Below are positions 34,376-45,912 of a DNA stretch of 64,000 bases, piece by piece (within the stretch, counting starts at the first letter, position 1; each line of letters begins with the position of its first letter). A program made the position numbers and the translations under genes. The notes under the pieces are model-generated. The model saw only the letters and a list, made by a program, of their open reading frames with translations. It was not told where the DNA came from and ran no database searches. The stretch is from NCBI GenBank assembly GCA_030407005.1, contig JAUDYN010000009.1:620001-684000 (forward strand). The letters are read 5' to 3'. Source of the DNA: Desarmillaria ectypa. Taxonomy: Eukaryota; Basidiomycota; Agaricomycetes; Agaricales; Physalacriaceae.

Positions 34376-36890
34376 GTTTGATACGACGCGTATAGAGAAG
34401 ATTCAACGTCTGTATTTGTAGTCATCCATTTGTTAGCGGGACATTCAACATCGTCCCAGTGTTTTGTAGTACTAGTGTTCCTGCCATTAGAGTTTGTTGT
34501 TATGACGTAAAAGCAACTACAGCAGCCGGAGGACAAATATGAAATTCAAATTTTTGAAGCTGACACCCACTGACACCCACAAGAAATTAGAGAAGCCTTC
34601 TGTAACATGCAAAACCTGCCCATCGGTGTCTGATATCATCCCATCCACGCTTATACTCGATATGCATGGTACATACTTTATGGTTATTGGGGTTATTTGC
34701 GTCTGTGTACCATCACCAAGACTCCGTCTTTGTCGTAAAACGTCTGGGTACGAGGACGGCACTAGCATTCAGGTTGGAGCTTCGACACGGACCCAAGTTA
34801 AATGTGCCAGGTCTGCTTCAAGGGGATCTCGCGAATGAGGGTCCTCGCAGCAAGGGCGCACTAGGACTGTTCTCTGCCAGACGTTTCAAAGGAAGGGGTG
34901 TTTCAGCTCGTCGTAATGAACTTCTGTCAACGTATCGTCTAGAACTTCAGGATTTGAACAGAAATGTCGAGACGGATCAAGATACCATGGGTGAAGAGCT
35001 CGATCCTTTTGCAGGAGTCTAGAGGACCTGCCAGGGTCAACACGCACCAGTCTCTGATCCCGAACTTGTACAACTATCATAGACAGAAACGTCCCCCCTC
35101 CTTTGTCTTTTCCTGGAGATACGGCTTTTCTTGTCGCTCACAGGCTGATGTTTTCTCTGCCGTCGTTGCTATATTTGTGGTTAAAGTCGTCTCTAGAGCC
35201 TCCGCGCAAATTACGGAAGCCTTTGCCTTTTTTCATATACGAGCTCCGGAGTCTTCGGCATTCGATGAGCCTTTGCCAAAGGTACCTCCTTGCCTGATCG
35301 TGACCTATTCTTTTTGCCATCACCTACATTAAATATTATGTCAACCCTAAGCGTAGTACATCTTTAAAGGGGAAAGGTCTACTCCGTGTCGGAAGCACGT
35401 TCCATTCGGTTTCCGACAGTATTAGCAAGCCTTTTGGCTTCGACTTCAGTACGGATTTTGTTCTGACCTGGGATAGTCGGTGATTGGGTTCACCAGTTAC
35501 CATTGGTCGTAGGCCTAAGCGATGATGTTCATCCCGACATCTTGGCGCAATGTTACCCAGGGCGGAACAATTGCAGAGATCACTTGATGTAATGGAACTT
35601 AGAGCGATGTCTTCGGAGGACCATTCAACTCCACTTTTATGAAGTGAAATCCACATGTGGCGCATTCACAGCGTCTTCAATCAATCACCTGTTTGATCGC
35701 TCGTCCTTGTCGAGCCGCCGATTCACAATCCGTCTGCGGTTGTCTGCTATATGATGTGGCTCTTCTTCTCATGGGCTGCTGCTTATGTTGCGATGCAGCT
35801 TCTATGTAGGGCTAGCGAGTCTTTGCAGAGTTTTGCTTCAATTTATGCGGTGGTATCCAGGTAAATAGTTGTCTACATACAATCATTGGGAGAGAATTTT
35901 GAGTCTAGAACTAACCGCTCTCATTTTGAACCTATAAGAATGGTCAGGAATTACGAATTGCGAAGCATGTTCGTTCGTATCCGGGGCAATTGTCAAGACA
36001 CCGTCGACTCGTATTTTTTGTCAAGTCACACTGTACAGTGTCGGATTTTTACATCGATGCACTTCCCTCTCATAACCCGACGCACTTTCTTTTCATGGAA
36101 TAGACCTCTCGAACAAAAGAACGGACATATCGTATAATTTTGAGACTTGTCGAAAATGCGGCTGTGTAAGGAATATTTATAGCGCTAACGTCTATTCTTT
36201 CAATAGTGTGGGGTATTGACCATTGAGACGCGTCGTTAAGCGGCCTAATTATAGGGACTACTATACCATCATATAGTTTCGCCAAGTTTTCGCTTACCAT
36301 TTTAGACGCCTTTAGGCGATGTCAGCTAGTTTTGCGATCAATGATGGCGGGTCACCGGGCTGATGCAGCCGGCGGAGCGTCCTAACTCAGACAACACCTT
36401 GGTAGACATCTCAAGAATATTACTTTCAATATCGCCGTCATATTTCAACAACCTTGACACCAAGCTCAAGGTTCGGCCCCCTCCTGTTCAAAAAAAGAGT
36501 TGCTAAATAAGGTTATCCTTGCTACGTGCCGATAAATTGCCGAAAGCCGGGGCAAATTTCAAGCTGGCCGCCTAGGCTCGAGAAATTGAGCGAATAAAAA
36601 TCGGACGGCCATTAGTGTTACTCCATTTGAGAGGCTAGGCGATTATTTAAGCGTCGTGAGAGAGCGCATCGATCAAGGACTATCACACGAAGAACGATCT
36701 GTTGTTGTTGACTCACGGGCGTTGCCGAACCCAGTGCCCCGCTACAACACCTTCTCGACCACGTCGTTCAAATTGGTTCCTTTTACTGCGAGGCCCGTGT
36801 TATTTTTCTCTTCCGCCAATCCGGCTCACTCTCACTACTCATAACTTACTGAAAAAAATCTTTTCTCTCTCTCTCCTTACTCCTTTCTGC
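34376..36890. other. Gene-poor interval
   Basis: About 2.5 kb without a gene I can support. A frame near 35100-35300 has hydrophobic and basic stretches but no start, splice pattern or family motif. A pyrimidine-rich stretch at 36850-36880 is probably the promoter of the gene that follows. Confidence 0.5.
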
Positions 36891-37917
36891 ATGATGAATC
36901 TGGACGGGCCTATCATGTCCGGTTTATCGTTCCGGAGCAAAGTCGTTCAGTTATCGCATGGTCTTTCCTCTGTAGATAGCTACGTAGATGCAGCACACGA
37001 ACTGTTGTGCTGTTCAAGATTTTCTCCCCAGGAATTCCAAGACCATTGTACGAAGGTGAATTTGCTGTAGTCCTGGTCTCAGTTTCACGCTAACGCAATG
37101 CGCTACTACCATGCAGATTCTTGAACTTGTCGAAGTGAGTTGAATTCTCGTTGATTTAGGATAGATCGAAATGACTATGTATCCACCTATACCTACTGGT
37201 TTCAGTCCATGGCAAACATACGAATACTGAATGATGCATGTCACAGATATCACGCGATACCCTCTTGCGACTAGACGTACGGCTACACAGCTTCTGCTCA
37301 TGCCCGCCCTATTACCAGCCGTTGAAAGAAGTCTACTATGACCTCCTGCGCATGCTGAAGTCTCGGTGTAAATTATTTCCCCTCAGTCTTCGAGGTAATC
37401 TGGTCTTACTGTTGATGCTTCGGAAAATTACAGCTGACCAAACAACACTCATAGACCATGTGGCAAGACTGACCCTACCTCTTGCAACTACATTTCGTAT
37501 ATGTGCCGGTCTCCATGATCACGAGCAATGCATGCGAAACGAGCTTCATCTGAGGCCTCAGCATTTCGCCCTGGCAGAAAACGAGGCATATTGGAGCGAC
37601 GAAGATTTAATGCCGCGTAAGAAAACACAGAAGTACTCAAAACATTTCTGATACTCAGCTTAATTTTATCTGTAGCCCCGGACAAAATTTCACGGTCACA
37701 AGATACTACCTTTACCTGTCAGTGGACACCAAGAAAGCCACGAGGCCCGCCCATGGTATTCCCGCTGTACGTCATGGAAGAGTTAGAACGCTCCGACGAA
37801 GAAGGAATGGAGGATAATTCGGAGGAAGAAGCGTTCCGACCAGTATTGCTGAGGCCCATGACAAGGCATTTTGGTATATTTTGCAGCAATAATTCCTCTA
37901 TGTTTCGTTTGCATTAA
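36891..37917 (+). CDS. Hypothetical 264-aa protein
   Basis: Four exons, 36891-37055, 37117-37134, 37247-37616 and 37676-37917, join in frame to 264 residues. The second exon is only 18 nt (ILELVE). The protein is mostly helical and basic in the middle (LKSRCKLFPLSLRGNLVLLL) and has a Cys-containing stretch LHSFCSCPPYYQPLKEVYYD. An acidic run follows (ELERSDEEGMEDNSEEEAF), then a short C-terminal tail. I do not recognise the family, and there is no signal peptide or clear membrane helix. The consistent splice frames argue for a real gene. A second in-frame ATG follows the first (MMNLDG), so the start is uncertain by one codon. Confidence 0.6.
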
Positions 37918-38043
37918 TTAGCCCAGTTTTCATACGAACGTTCTTCATGGATATATTCTTTGTTTCTTTCTTCTCTGTGTATCGGTGTATATGTATTTTT
38001 CTCTTATGCTGTGCAATACGGGATTTTTTGATGTTAGGGGAAA

Positions 38044-38328
38044 TCAATCCACAAATAACCCTCCATCTGTGTCGCGTTCGGGGGATACATGAGTGTGCGT
38101 CAGGACCTTTTTCCCAGTCCGGATTCTGTCCAGCTCGTCCCTCATATCCATAAACTTCCTCAACAGTCGATTGTTGGCTTCCGGCGCCTCCTCCTGCTCT
38201 AGAATCTGGATGACATGTCCAAGGGAGCTATCAAGCTTTCCCAGTGCGTCATTCAGGAAGAATGGGTTCCCAACGAGTGGTTCAGACGTGCGTTGCAGGG
38301 GCGGAGTTTTTGCTACATTGACTGGCAT
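38044..38328 (-). CDS. Small coiled-coil hypothetical protein
   Basis: A 94-codon frame begins MPVNVAKTPPLQRTSEPLVG. Residues 27-70 look like a helical coiled coil (LGKLDSSLGHVIQILEQEEA and NRLLRKFMDMRDELDRIR). Size and helix layout would fit a small structural subunit such as a kinetochore or DASH-type protein, but no family motif lets me say so. An upstream exon within 38329-38440 is possible. It converges with the preceding gene, with a gap of 126 bases. Confidence 0.4.
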   Translation of the reverse strand: MPVNVAKTPPLQRTSEPLVGNPFFLNDALGKLDSSLGHVIQILEQEEAPEANNRLLRKFMDMRDELDRIRTGKKVLTHTHVSPERDTDGGLFVD

Positions 38329-39479
38329 GTGAGTCTGCCAAGTATGTCTCGGGGGTTTGAAAAGGTACCTTTATTAGGATCGGTGTGGGGGAATACCTGG
38401 AGAAGGTTGAGTAGTATGAAAAGCATGTACTAAGGATATTTACCTGCCCCGGGTTCTCGGGGCAAGGGTGCGGTGGGAGCCCGGAGCTCCTAGTATGGGG
38501 ATACTTGACATCATACCAGTCTACGTGGAAAGTCAGCTATGGGCTGGTATCTAGAATATTCTGGAAAAAAGCGACAGTCACCAGCAGACATGACAGAAAA
38601 TTTAATAGCAACGAAGGAGTATGTGTGTACGGTACTTCTTTATATATATGCTGGAAACTGTGCATTAATATCCGAGACCATTCAGTCAAGGTGAGACACC
38701 GTTCAGAGCCGCAAGTCAAGCTGACTGATGGTTTTCTTTACGTCGCAACGTTAGCCAGAAAACTCCATGCAAGAATCGACAAGCCGAGCTCGACCTGCAT
38801 AAAGGGTTGGGTAGACGCTAAAAGAAGCGCTCTGCCGACTGCAAAAACAAAGGCTTGATGTCACCTGGGCGTAGCGTGTCATCCTGACGCGTGACTGGAA
38901 CCAATGACCATGAGAATAAATACTGGTCAAGCGGCCTCATATTTTCAAATTGACGCTTCGTAAGGTACCGCCGGACCGAACTCTTACGTTCCAAAAATAG
39001 AATACTTGCCCAGAAAAACTGGATTCTTCGTGCTCGAGTACAGGCCTTTATATACTTTCTAGCTAAGCTATTTTAGATACTTCGAAGCTTACACCTCCTG
39101 TTTTGCCAGGGCGCGCGTCGCCTCCTGAGATTGATACTGTTTGGGATGCTGTTTCCTGCCGTCTAACGCGTCATCTGCTGCGGCTTGGCATACTCATATC
39201 TCTGCCTAAATGTCTCCCCTTTTCGAGTTTCATATCGGTCCGGGAACTGGCCTGACGGAAAACTAGAAAAGTAGATTGATTAGTTACCCTCTGCTGATAC
39301 AGCTCAGGTAAATCAGTGTCAACTATCTACCTCGGTAGCTCGTTGTAAGTATAGTACAGTGATGTAAGGAAAAGGCATCATAAATAGAAAGGATGTCAAG
39401 GGGATGAAATATGAGATAGGAAAGATGGCAACTGGATGACGAGATCGTTGTGCCGGCCCGGACACTCCCGAACAGAAAG
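38329..39479. other. Gene-poor interval before the right repeat arm
   Basis: No gene is recognised. It holds short frames only and AT-rich patches, for example TATATATA near 38640. The homology to the left inner flank begins at about 39480. Confidence 0.45.
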
Positions 39480-40160
39480 TGTGGCGCACGGTGGTGCAGC
39501 TTGACGGCGCACAACATCCAGTACGTCTCTGGTCCCTTCCACGATGACACGCTGAGGGCATCTTTCAGCGCTCAATATCAATAACCAGGGGCTGAGCTGC
39601 TTCTGCGGTCGACCCATCATCGTTGGACTATTTCCAGTGCGTCTGCTCTAGTCTTCGATGTCTACGGTTGCTACAGGAATAGGACAAGGGTCGCTTTTGT
39701 AGCTGTAGCTGTTGAGTTCACCGTTTGGAGTTCAGAACGTTGAACATACGCTGAACATCTGCAGGCTGCAGCCGGGCCATCGTAAGCTGCCGGCAGAATA
39801 TGCCAAGCCAGCCTTCAACAGTCGCCAAGTTTGAAATTGCACCGTCCCCTCATCGAGAATACGGCTTCGCACGGACAGACTAGCTGCCAAGATTCACGGA
39901 AACTAGCTTCATCGTTCGCTCTGACAGCTGAGGACTCGGATCCGCGAACCCGTGAAATCAGTGAGTCAGTATGTATCTACCGGGCGGGGATCACCGTTGA
40001 CAAATCGGAAACCTCTGAGGTTCCGCTTATAAAAAAAATTCAACCACCCGAAGAGCGCATCAAATAATCTTTCATGCAACCACCAAGTACCTCAAGCCCA
40101 ACCGACAACCCTTCCAGCTGTCCGCACGGGGAACCACAGATTAGAGCCTGGGGATTGAGG
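39480..40160. repeat. Diverged inner flank of the inverted repeat, right side
   Basis: This is the counterpart of 4591-5270 with many substitutions and indels. It holds the promoter of the right MFS copy, including a shared AT-rich patch just before the start (TATAAAAAAAATT near 40029) whose homopolymer length differs from the left copy. Confidence 0.8.
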
Positions 40161-42120
40161 TGGAGATCGTCATACTGGTTCGTGACATTCGTGGTATGGC
40201 TAGGTACGTTCTATAATTTACCTAATTCTCGATCTCAGGACCGCCTGACCTTCTGAATCGCAAATCAGGTATAGCCACGGATCTGCTCGTATACTCTATG
40301 GTTATCCCAGTCGTGCCTTTCCAGCTCGAAAAGCTTGGTTACAAGGACGTGGCTTCTCTGACCGGCTGGCTACTTTTTGCATACGTATGATAATTCATCC
40401 TTGTTTCCTTCTCTATTCAATCTGGCTGACTACCCGGCAAATAGTCCGGAGGTCTTGCGATGGGTACGTTCGATTCCAGAAATAGCTTCGGTCATTAAAT
40501 TTGGGTACAAGCTACTATTCCTGTCGCGGTGTGGTCTGAGAAATACGATGCGCGAAAGCTTCCTCTTGTCGCAGGAGTAATCATACTCATTGGCTCGCAA
40601 ATCATGTTCATGGAGGCACCAGCATACTGGATGATGTGTCTTGCACGAGTTCTTCAAGGTATAGGATCCACCATGGTATGGGTCGTCGGGCTGGCTCTAT
40701 TGTGAGCCATATTCAGAGAATTCGGAGATTATATTGCTATGACTCACATACCACTTCATAGATGTGATGAAACTCCCCCAGAACTCGTTGGAAGTGAGTA
40801 ATCTCCGGTTCACCTTTCTCGAATTTAATGCCAGTCCTAGGACAACTCGGTATTGCAATGTCCGGTCTTTCTCTCGGGTACGCATCACAAGACTTACTCC
40901 CTTGAACCAGACCATAACTCCCTCCCAGTGCCCTTGTCGGGCCCCCCGTAGGCGGAGGGCTATACACACGGTTCGGCTTCCGTGGACCATTCATCTTTGG
41001 TATCATCATCGCTTTTCTGGACCTGGCCTTCCGGTTCCTCATCATCGAAGGCCAGAGCGCTAGCAAACTCCGGTCCAGCACTACCGAGAAACCCGACAAC
41101 GAGATCGCATTGGAGGCGAACGATCATAACAGCCTGGCAGACGCCGACGCGCAAAACAAGGTCTCATTCGTGCAGGTTCTCCGTCTGTTGTTCCGATCGC
41201 ATCGTGCGCTTGCGGCGGCTTTCCTCACATTCGTGTATGGGTCCGTCATTTTCATAACTTCGATTCACCCAGGAGCGTAATCTCACACATTCCACAGCGT
41301 CATCTACAGTACCCAAGAACCCGTCATTTCGAGCCACTTGAACAGCGTCTGGGGCTTGAAATCCTCAAAAGTTGGTCTGGTCCTTCTGGCATCGGTCGTT
41401 CCAACCCTTTTTGGTGTGTGAATTCCGCCTGCGTACCATGCATCCGGTTCTACTCTCAACGGTAGCGTCCCCGCTCTCGGGCTGGTTCTCGGACCGTCAA
41501 GGACCATCCGTGGTCATCATGGTTTCTTTGGTTCTCGCTGTGCCGTGGTACGTTGTGATGATTATAGATGGACATCTGGCACTGTTTATCATCGCTTTTG
41601 CATGCGCTTGTGAGTGGGCCTGTGACTGTTTTATTGAGGTTCTGATAATGGATTACAGACTTCTTCGGTGCTGGGGTCCTGTCCCCGCTAACTGTCGAGC
41701 TCGCTTCTGTCGCTCGCAGTATAGATGGCATTGGATGTGTGTGAACCATAGCTCTCTTACTCTCTGTGGCTAACCTTGTTTATTTAGATGCCCATGTCTA
41801 CGGTACTTTCAATCTTGCATATGGAATGGGCACGACAGGTGTGTTTTCTTCAACCCATTCCTCCTAGCTTATCTCCCTTTCAGTTGGACCTGTCGTTGGC
41901 GGTCAGGTTGGTTTCTCGTTCTTGTTCTCGTTCTTGTTCTGGGTATAATCGATTTACTGATAATTCGCCATCCTAGATGTACGATCATATCAGCAAAGGA
42001 TGGCTGGCAATTTGTTTATTGGCGACCGGGTTACTTGGGCTTTCTGTGGTCGTGGCTTTCTTCTACGTTGGGGATAAGCCTGTTGCTCACAGCTTTATCC
42101 GGCATATTAGATTACTGTAG
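40074..42120 (+). CDS. Major facilitator superfamily transporter, right copy
   Basis: Thirteen exons keep frame throughout: 40074-40203, 40269-40384, 40445-40463, 40512-40701, 40762-40793, 40835-40877, 40929-41240, 41298-41413, 41466-41609, 41659-41736, 41788-41838, 41884-41906 and 41977-42120. They give 465 residues. Features are as in the left copy: about 12 TM helices, a cytoplasmic loop rich in charged residues around 180-230, SGWFSDRQGP, and an end of KPVAHSFIRHIRLL. The third exon is 19 nt. The twelfth intron carries a short GTTCTCGTTCTT tandem. Two intact, near-identical transporters pointing away from each other suggest dosage doubling or recent homogenisation. Confidence 0.88.
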
Positions 42121-43014
42121 ATTGTAATGCCGCAAATTCTATATACCGGAGACGAGAGAGTCTCGCATCCACACTCTTAAAAAGCTGGAGAAAGAAATAT
42201 TACCCGGATGAAACCTAGGTCGTTGTGATGACTGTTACAATGGAAGTGTAGAACAAGAGAATAGAATATGTCGGTTGTTTGCCTTGCACCCTCATATGGC
42301 ACCTCAATAGCTCCGTCGTGAGCCTAAAATAACAAGAGGATGAAGATGGCGCACACTGCATTAACGGGGTGATAGCAGCACATCCGAGGGCCAGAGATGA
42401 GCTGGAGAGATCCTGAAAAAGGTAGACGAGGTAGAACATCAGCATACGCACCCGAGCACCGTGTATCTATTCCGAAAGCAAACACTAAAAAATTAACCAT
42501 TTCGTCAGTAAAGCTTGGAAATTTGAAATAAAGATACCTACATCTACTGCTTATTGACCCAGTATGCTTCTCATCCTTTTCAACGGATCGTCAATGAACA
42601 CAGCCTATGTGAAGCCGGTTCGTACTTGAGGCTTGAACATTCTAAGATTATTACTCCGAGTTGAACATGTCGAATAGAGTTAATTATGAGTATCTTGGAT
42701 ACAGCGGAAAAAATATCGATCAACCAACTTTGTCCATTGGTAGGGCTGCTTTATTCTCCTTCCACCCCCAGATATATTGTCTCTATCAGGATATAAGGTC
42801 TTGACTTTAGCGAGCAGCTGTCAAGCAAGTTTCTGGAAGCTTAAATCATGAAAGCAAAATTGTGGGACGTTTTGCTGGCCCAGAAAATCCGGACGTTAAG
42901 TGGGTAGTGCACATAAGGTGCTGACTAAGCGAATGAATTGCCCGTACCAAAATCGCTAGTCTTCGACTTGTATTCTCTGCTTTTAATCTATTTCTTTATC
43001 CTTCTTCTTAACTC

Positions 43015-44000
43015 GATGTCCCAATCCGGTGTTGCTGCAAGCGGCCAAACCAATGGCCCCAACAACACAACTCTTAATCCCAGTAACCCGTCGAAAATCC
43101 AGAGGAGATGAACATGGGTAAATTACGCCCCAAGATGAACAAGGACGTAACGGATAGGAATTTTAAGCGAGTATAGAGAAGGAAGGATCTGCTGTTGAAG
43201 GGAGGGGATCCCAAGGATGTCTCAAGAAGATGAAAAAGATGAGTTCGACCTCATTGTGCAAACCGTGGAGAAAGCTGCCCAAGCCAAAGCAAATCCTTCA
43301 CCTCTTCGTAGGCTCGATGTAGGGGTAGTGCCTCTGCACTGGCTGTTGTTGCTGCAGCGTCAGCAACGTCGATAGATGCTATTCCTTGTTTGCAGACACT
43401 TCAACGGAGAAGAATAAACAGGCATACAACCCTAGTAATGGCACCACTTTTCACACGGGGATTACAAAGCCTTAGTGTTTAACCACGACACTCTACCTCG
43501 GATCAAGATCACTCGCATGACTGCAGATGGTACAAGCAAAAACTTTAGCGTCATCGACACTTCCAAGGCACCGTCTGAAGTTCATTCTTCGATGAACAGA
43601 CGCTTCAAGGCCTAAATGAACGTCTGCATACCATACTCTCTGATCCTTATTTTCTATGTGGTTCGAAGCATATAAACAGTTTGACAAGGATTTTCAGGTG
43701 AAACTTTTCAAGGATCCTTTCATCTCTGATCCAACTGCTAGGAGTTGGTCGGATAGCGTTTAGACAGCCAAGGACAATTATCTCCTCGAGCAGTAGGAGG
43801 CTCAGCTTGGTGGAGAGAGCAGACCGAGACGTCCCGTCGGGAAGGCAATGGGAGGACCGATGTCCAAACGATTTGCTCCCTATGATGTCAATCAACGGGA
43901 TAGCTTCAATCGTACGAATCCTTTCGACCCTTGTGTCTCCGATGCGGCAATGTTGGCCACAAACATGATTAGTGAGCGACACACTTTCCATGATGTCCCA
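43015..44000 (+). pseudogene. Degenerate gag-like retroelement ORF, right copy
   Basis: This mirrors the relic at 751-1736, with the same start MSQSGVAASGQTNG and the same frameshifts and stops. Shared lesions in both arms show that the decay predates the duplication or conversion event. Confidence 0.45.
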
Positions 44001-44157
44001 TTATTGCGTTCATCGTGTTTCTCGTTCATTTGACATTATGTACACGGTGTTCAAATGGGATACGATGACCCTCTTCACTACTGGTAGGAATATTTTCCTA
44101 CACGTTCATAGAGCTCCACGATGCCTGAAAGTTTGGGCAGTGAAGCACTGCTAAACA

Positions 44158-44508
44158 TCAACCAACCGGGTTCAACTCACGGGGCTTCGAATACAGAAGA
44201 ATGGTCGCGGCGTTGTAGGGCTCATAGTACGGCTTCTTAACTTGTGTCTAGGAACGCCACAATGAGAAAAATCGTCTTGCATAAACTCTGATGATCACCT
44301 CAAGGAACTGTTCGACTGAATACGCCCATATCTCGAAAAGCTTGATAGTTGTCTCGCCAGCACTTTTGTCGTGACTGATAGCTACTTCAAAGAGCTTGCA
44401 CTCCGGTTCAGCACAGCATTTTTTGTGCAGTGGCTCGAAGTGAGACCAGAAAACATCGAGGTCAGACGAATTGATGAAGAGGGTGATATCGAGGACTGTG
44501 GAAGACAT
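44158..44508 (-). CDS. ABM-like (dimeric alpha-beta barrel) small protein, right copy
   Basis: Exons 44508-44299 and 44247-44158 give 99 residues, identical to the left copy as far as I can see. Convergent with the right MFS gene, it lies about 2 kb from that gene's stop, with the dead gag-like relic between. The same domain reading and the same uncertainty about substrate apply as for the left copy. Confidence 0.6.
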
Positions 44509-44750
44509 GCTGTTAACGTCAGCAGCTGCTGTCTGTATTTACGTGTTGGTCAGGTGAGAGGTAGGTGAGCAGAACTTACTGGGAAGTGAATAATATAAAT
44601 GCCTTATATAGGCCGCTTGAAATAGCCTACTTGGCTGAGATGAGGGAGGAAGTCTTGGGACATCGATGGACCAAGTTGCAAGTGACGGAGTCTTGCACTC
44701 ATTCTGCCAGAAAGTCTTATGAGCTCAGGCCCAGGCTTCAAGGTCAATTG

Positions 44751-45912
44751 GTTGAGCGTCCGCAACCGTCCTCAATGAAAGATTAAAGGTAAATGAGGAT
44801 AATACGTCCCCAGAGTCTCATTACGTTTGGCCAACGTTCGGTCGTTCTTGAGCTGAGGTGTGTACGGTTAAGCTAACGTGAAGATGGAAGGAAAGCAAAG
44901 TTCGGATAACCTAGTTCCGAGTGATCAATATCATTCGGCAAGTTCCGGTTTGAACTTTTGAAAATTTTGAACGTTCAAGAATTCCAACGACGACCATTTC
45001 CCCCTGTTATGCGCTATTATCGCTGAATTTCTGAGACCTTATTCTGTGGTCCCAAAAGCGGTAAGTCTGCACCCACAATTGAGACTTTTTTGCTGAAGGA
45101 TAGACTCGAACCAGTCTCACCACAGTTGGTTGCTGAGGAAAGGGGAAGTTAGATCAACTCCGAATCGGCAGGGCCATATCGACTGTCATTGCAGTTATGG
45201 ATGGGCTCGGTAAATGCTGCAAAATTTTGGTGAGTAGATGTTTTTTTTTCGGATACACTTCCAGCATTACGCGACGCTTCCCTTGAGGCTAAGTTTCATT
45301 TTACTAACTACTTAGTGTTGTCACAACTTCCTTCCTTTTTTCTTCACCGTCGTGTCGAGGATGCGGCTAAATCCTCTCCTTTGCGAGCCATTGCTCATGT
45401 GGCCGTTCTCCCTTCTTGGCTGTCTCGAAAATCTGTGGATCAGGTAGGAGCGCGGCTAAGACGTGCCTGACACTGTTTCTGTCTGTAGCTACGCCGAGTC
45501 CGAAGTCTTCCTGGACTACCCCTGAATTGCGGTATAATCGCCGTAGTGCTCGCTGATGGTTCCTACCCTGAATTCCATGAATAGTCCAAAGACTAATGCC
45601 AAAATTTCGACGATGCATCCTTTAACATTTTTTGACTTGGTTAAGGCGCCATATGGCCCTATGGTTCATTTCTCGTTTCTCATTCTTCGTACCTTTGGAA
45701 CCCTGGGAAGCATTCCGATCGTAACATTGGCAGGACGCGTCTCACTCCCGCGACCCAAGAGCTTGCATCTCGCTCGGATTACTTCTGGAATTCTTGTCCG
45801 AAGAATACTCCTGTCTGAGCGCTCTCTTACGTGCATGAAAATTACCCGCCCCTTAAAAAACCCCACGAACCATGAAGGAAATTAGCCAACCCCTCATTCC
45901 GGCTTCTCAAGA
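44751..45912. other. Gene-free interval before the laccase
   Basis: No coding region is supported. It presumably holds the laccase promoter. The sequence outside the right arm cannot be compared with the left side, which is off the window. Confidence 0.5.

Larger units (their letters stand above)
40161..44750. repeat. Right arm of near-identical inverted repeat
   Basis: This is the reverse complement of 1-4590. It matches the left arm up to its last visible base, so the end at 44750 is set by the window edge on the other side and not by a seen breakpoint. I noticed no terminal inverted repeat or target-site duplication at the arm borders. The intervals 42121-43014 and 44509-44750 inside the arm show no further gene. 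Confidence 0.95.

Noticed and set aside
34516..35330. Possible gene after SHMT
   Set aside because: Several short overlapping frames exist on both strands, but none has a consistent splice pattern or recognised motif.
38044..38328. Assignment of the small coiled-coil gene to a DASH kinetochore subunit
   Set aside because: Size and helix content fit, but none of the subunit motifs I know is present. Kept as hypothetical.
41907..41945. GTTCTCGTTCTT tandem in an MFS intron as a regulatory repeat
   Set aside because: Only about three imperfect units, inside an intron pyrimidine tract, and present in both arms simply because the arms are identical.
1..44750. Inverted repeat arms as terminal repeats of one giant transposon
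   Set aside because: No transposase, terminal motif or target duplication is seen. The enclosed genes are ordinary cellular genes, and the diverged inner flank points to duplication plus conversion. The outer ends are not fully visible, so this is not excluded completely.
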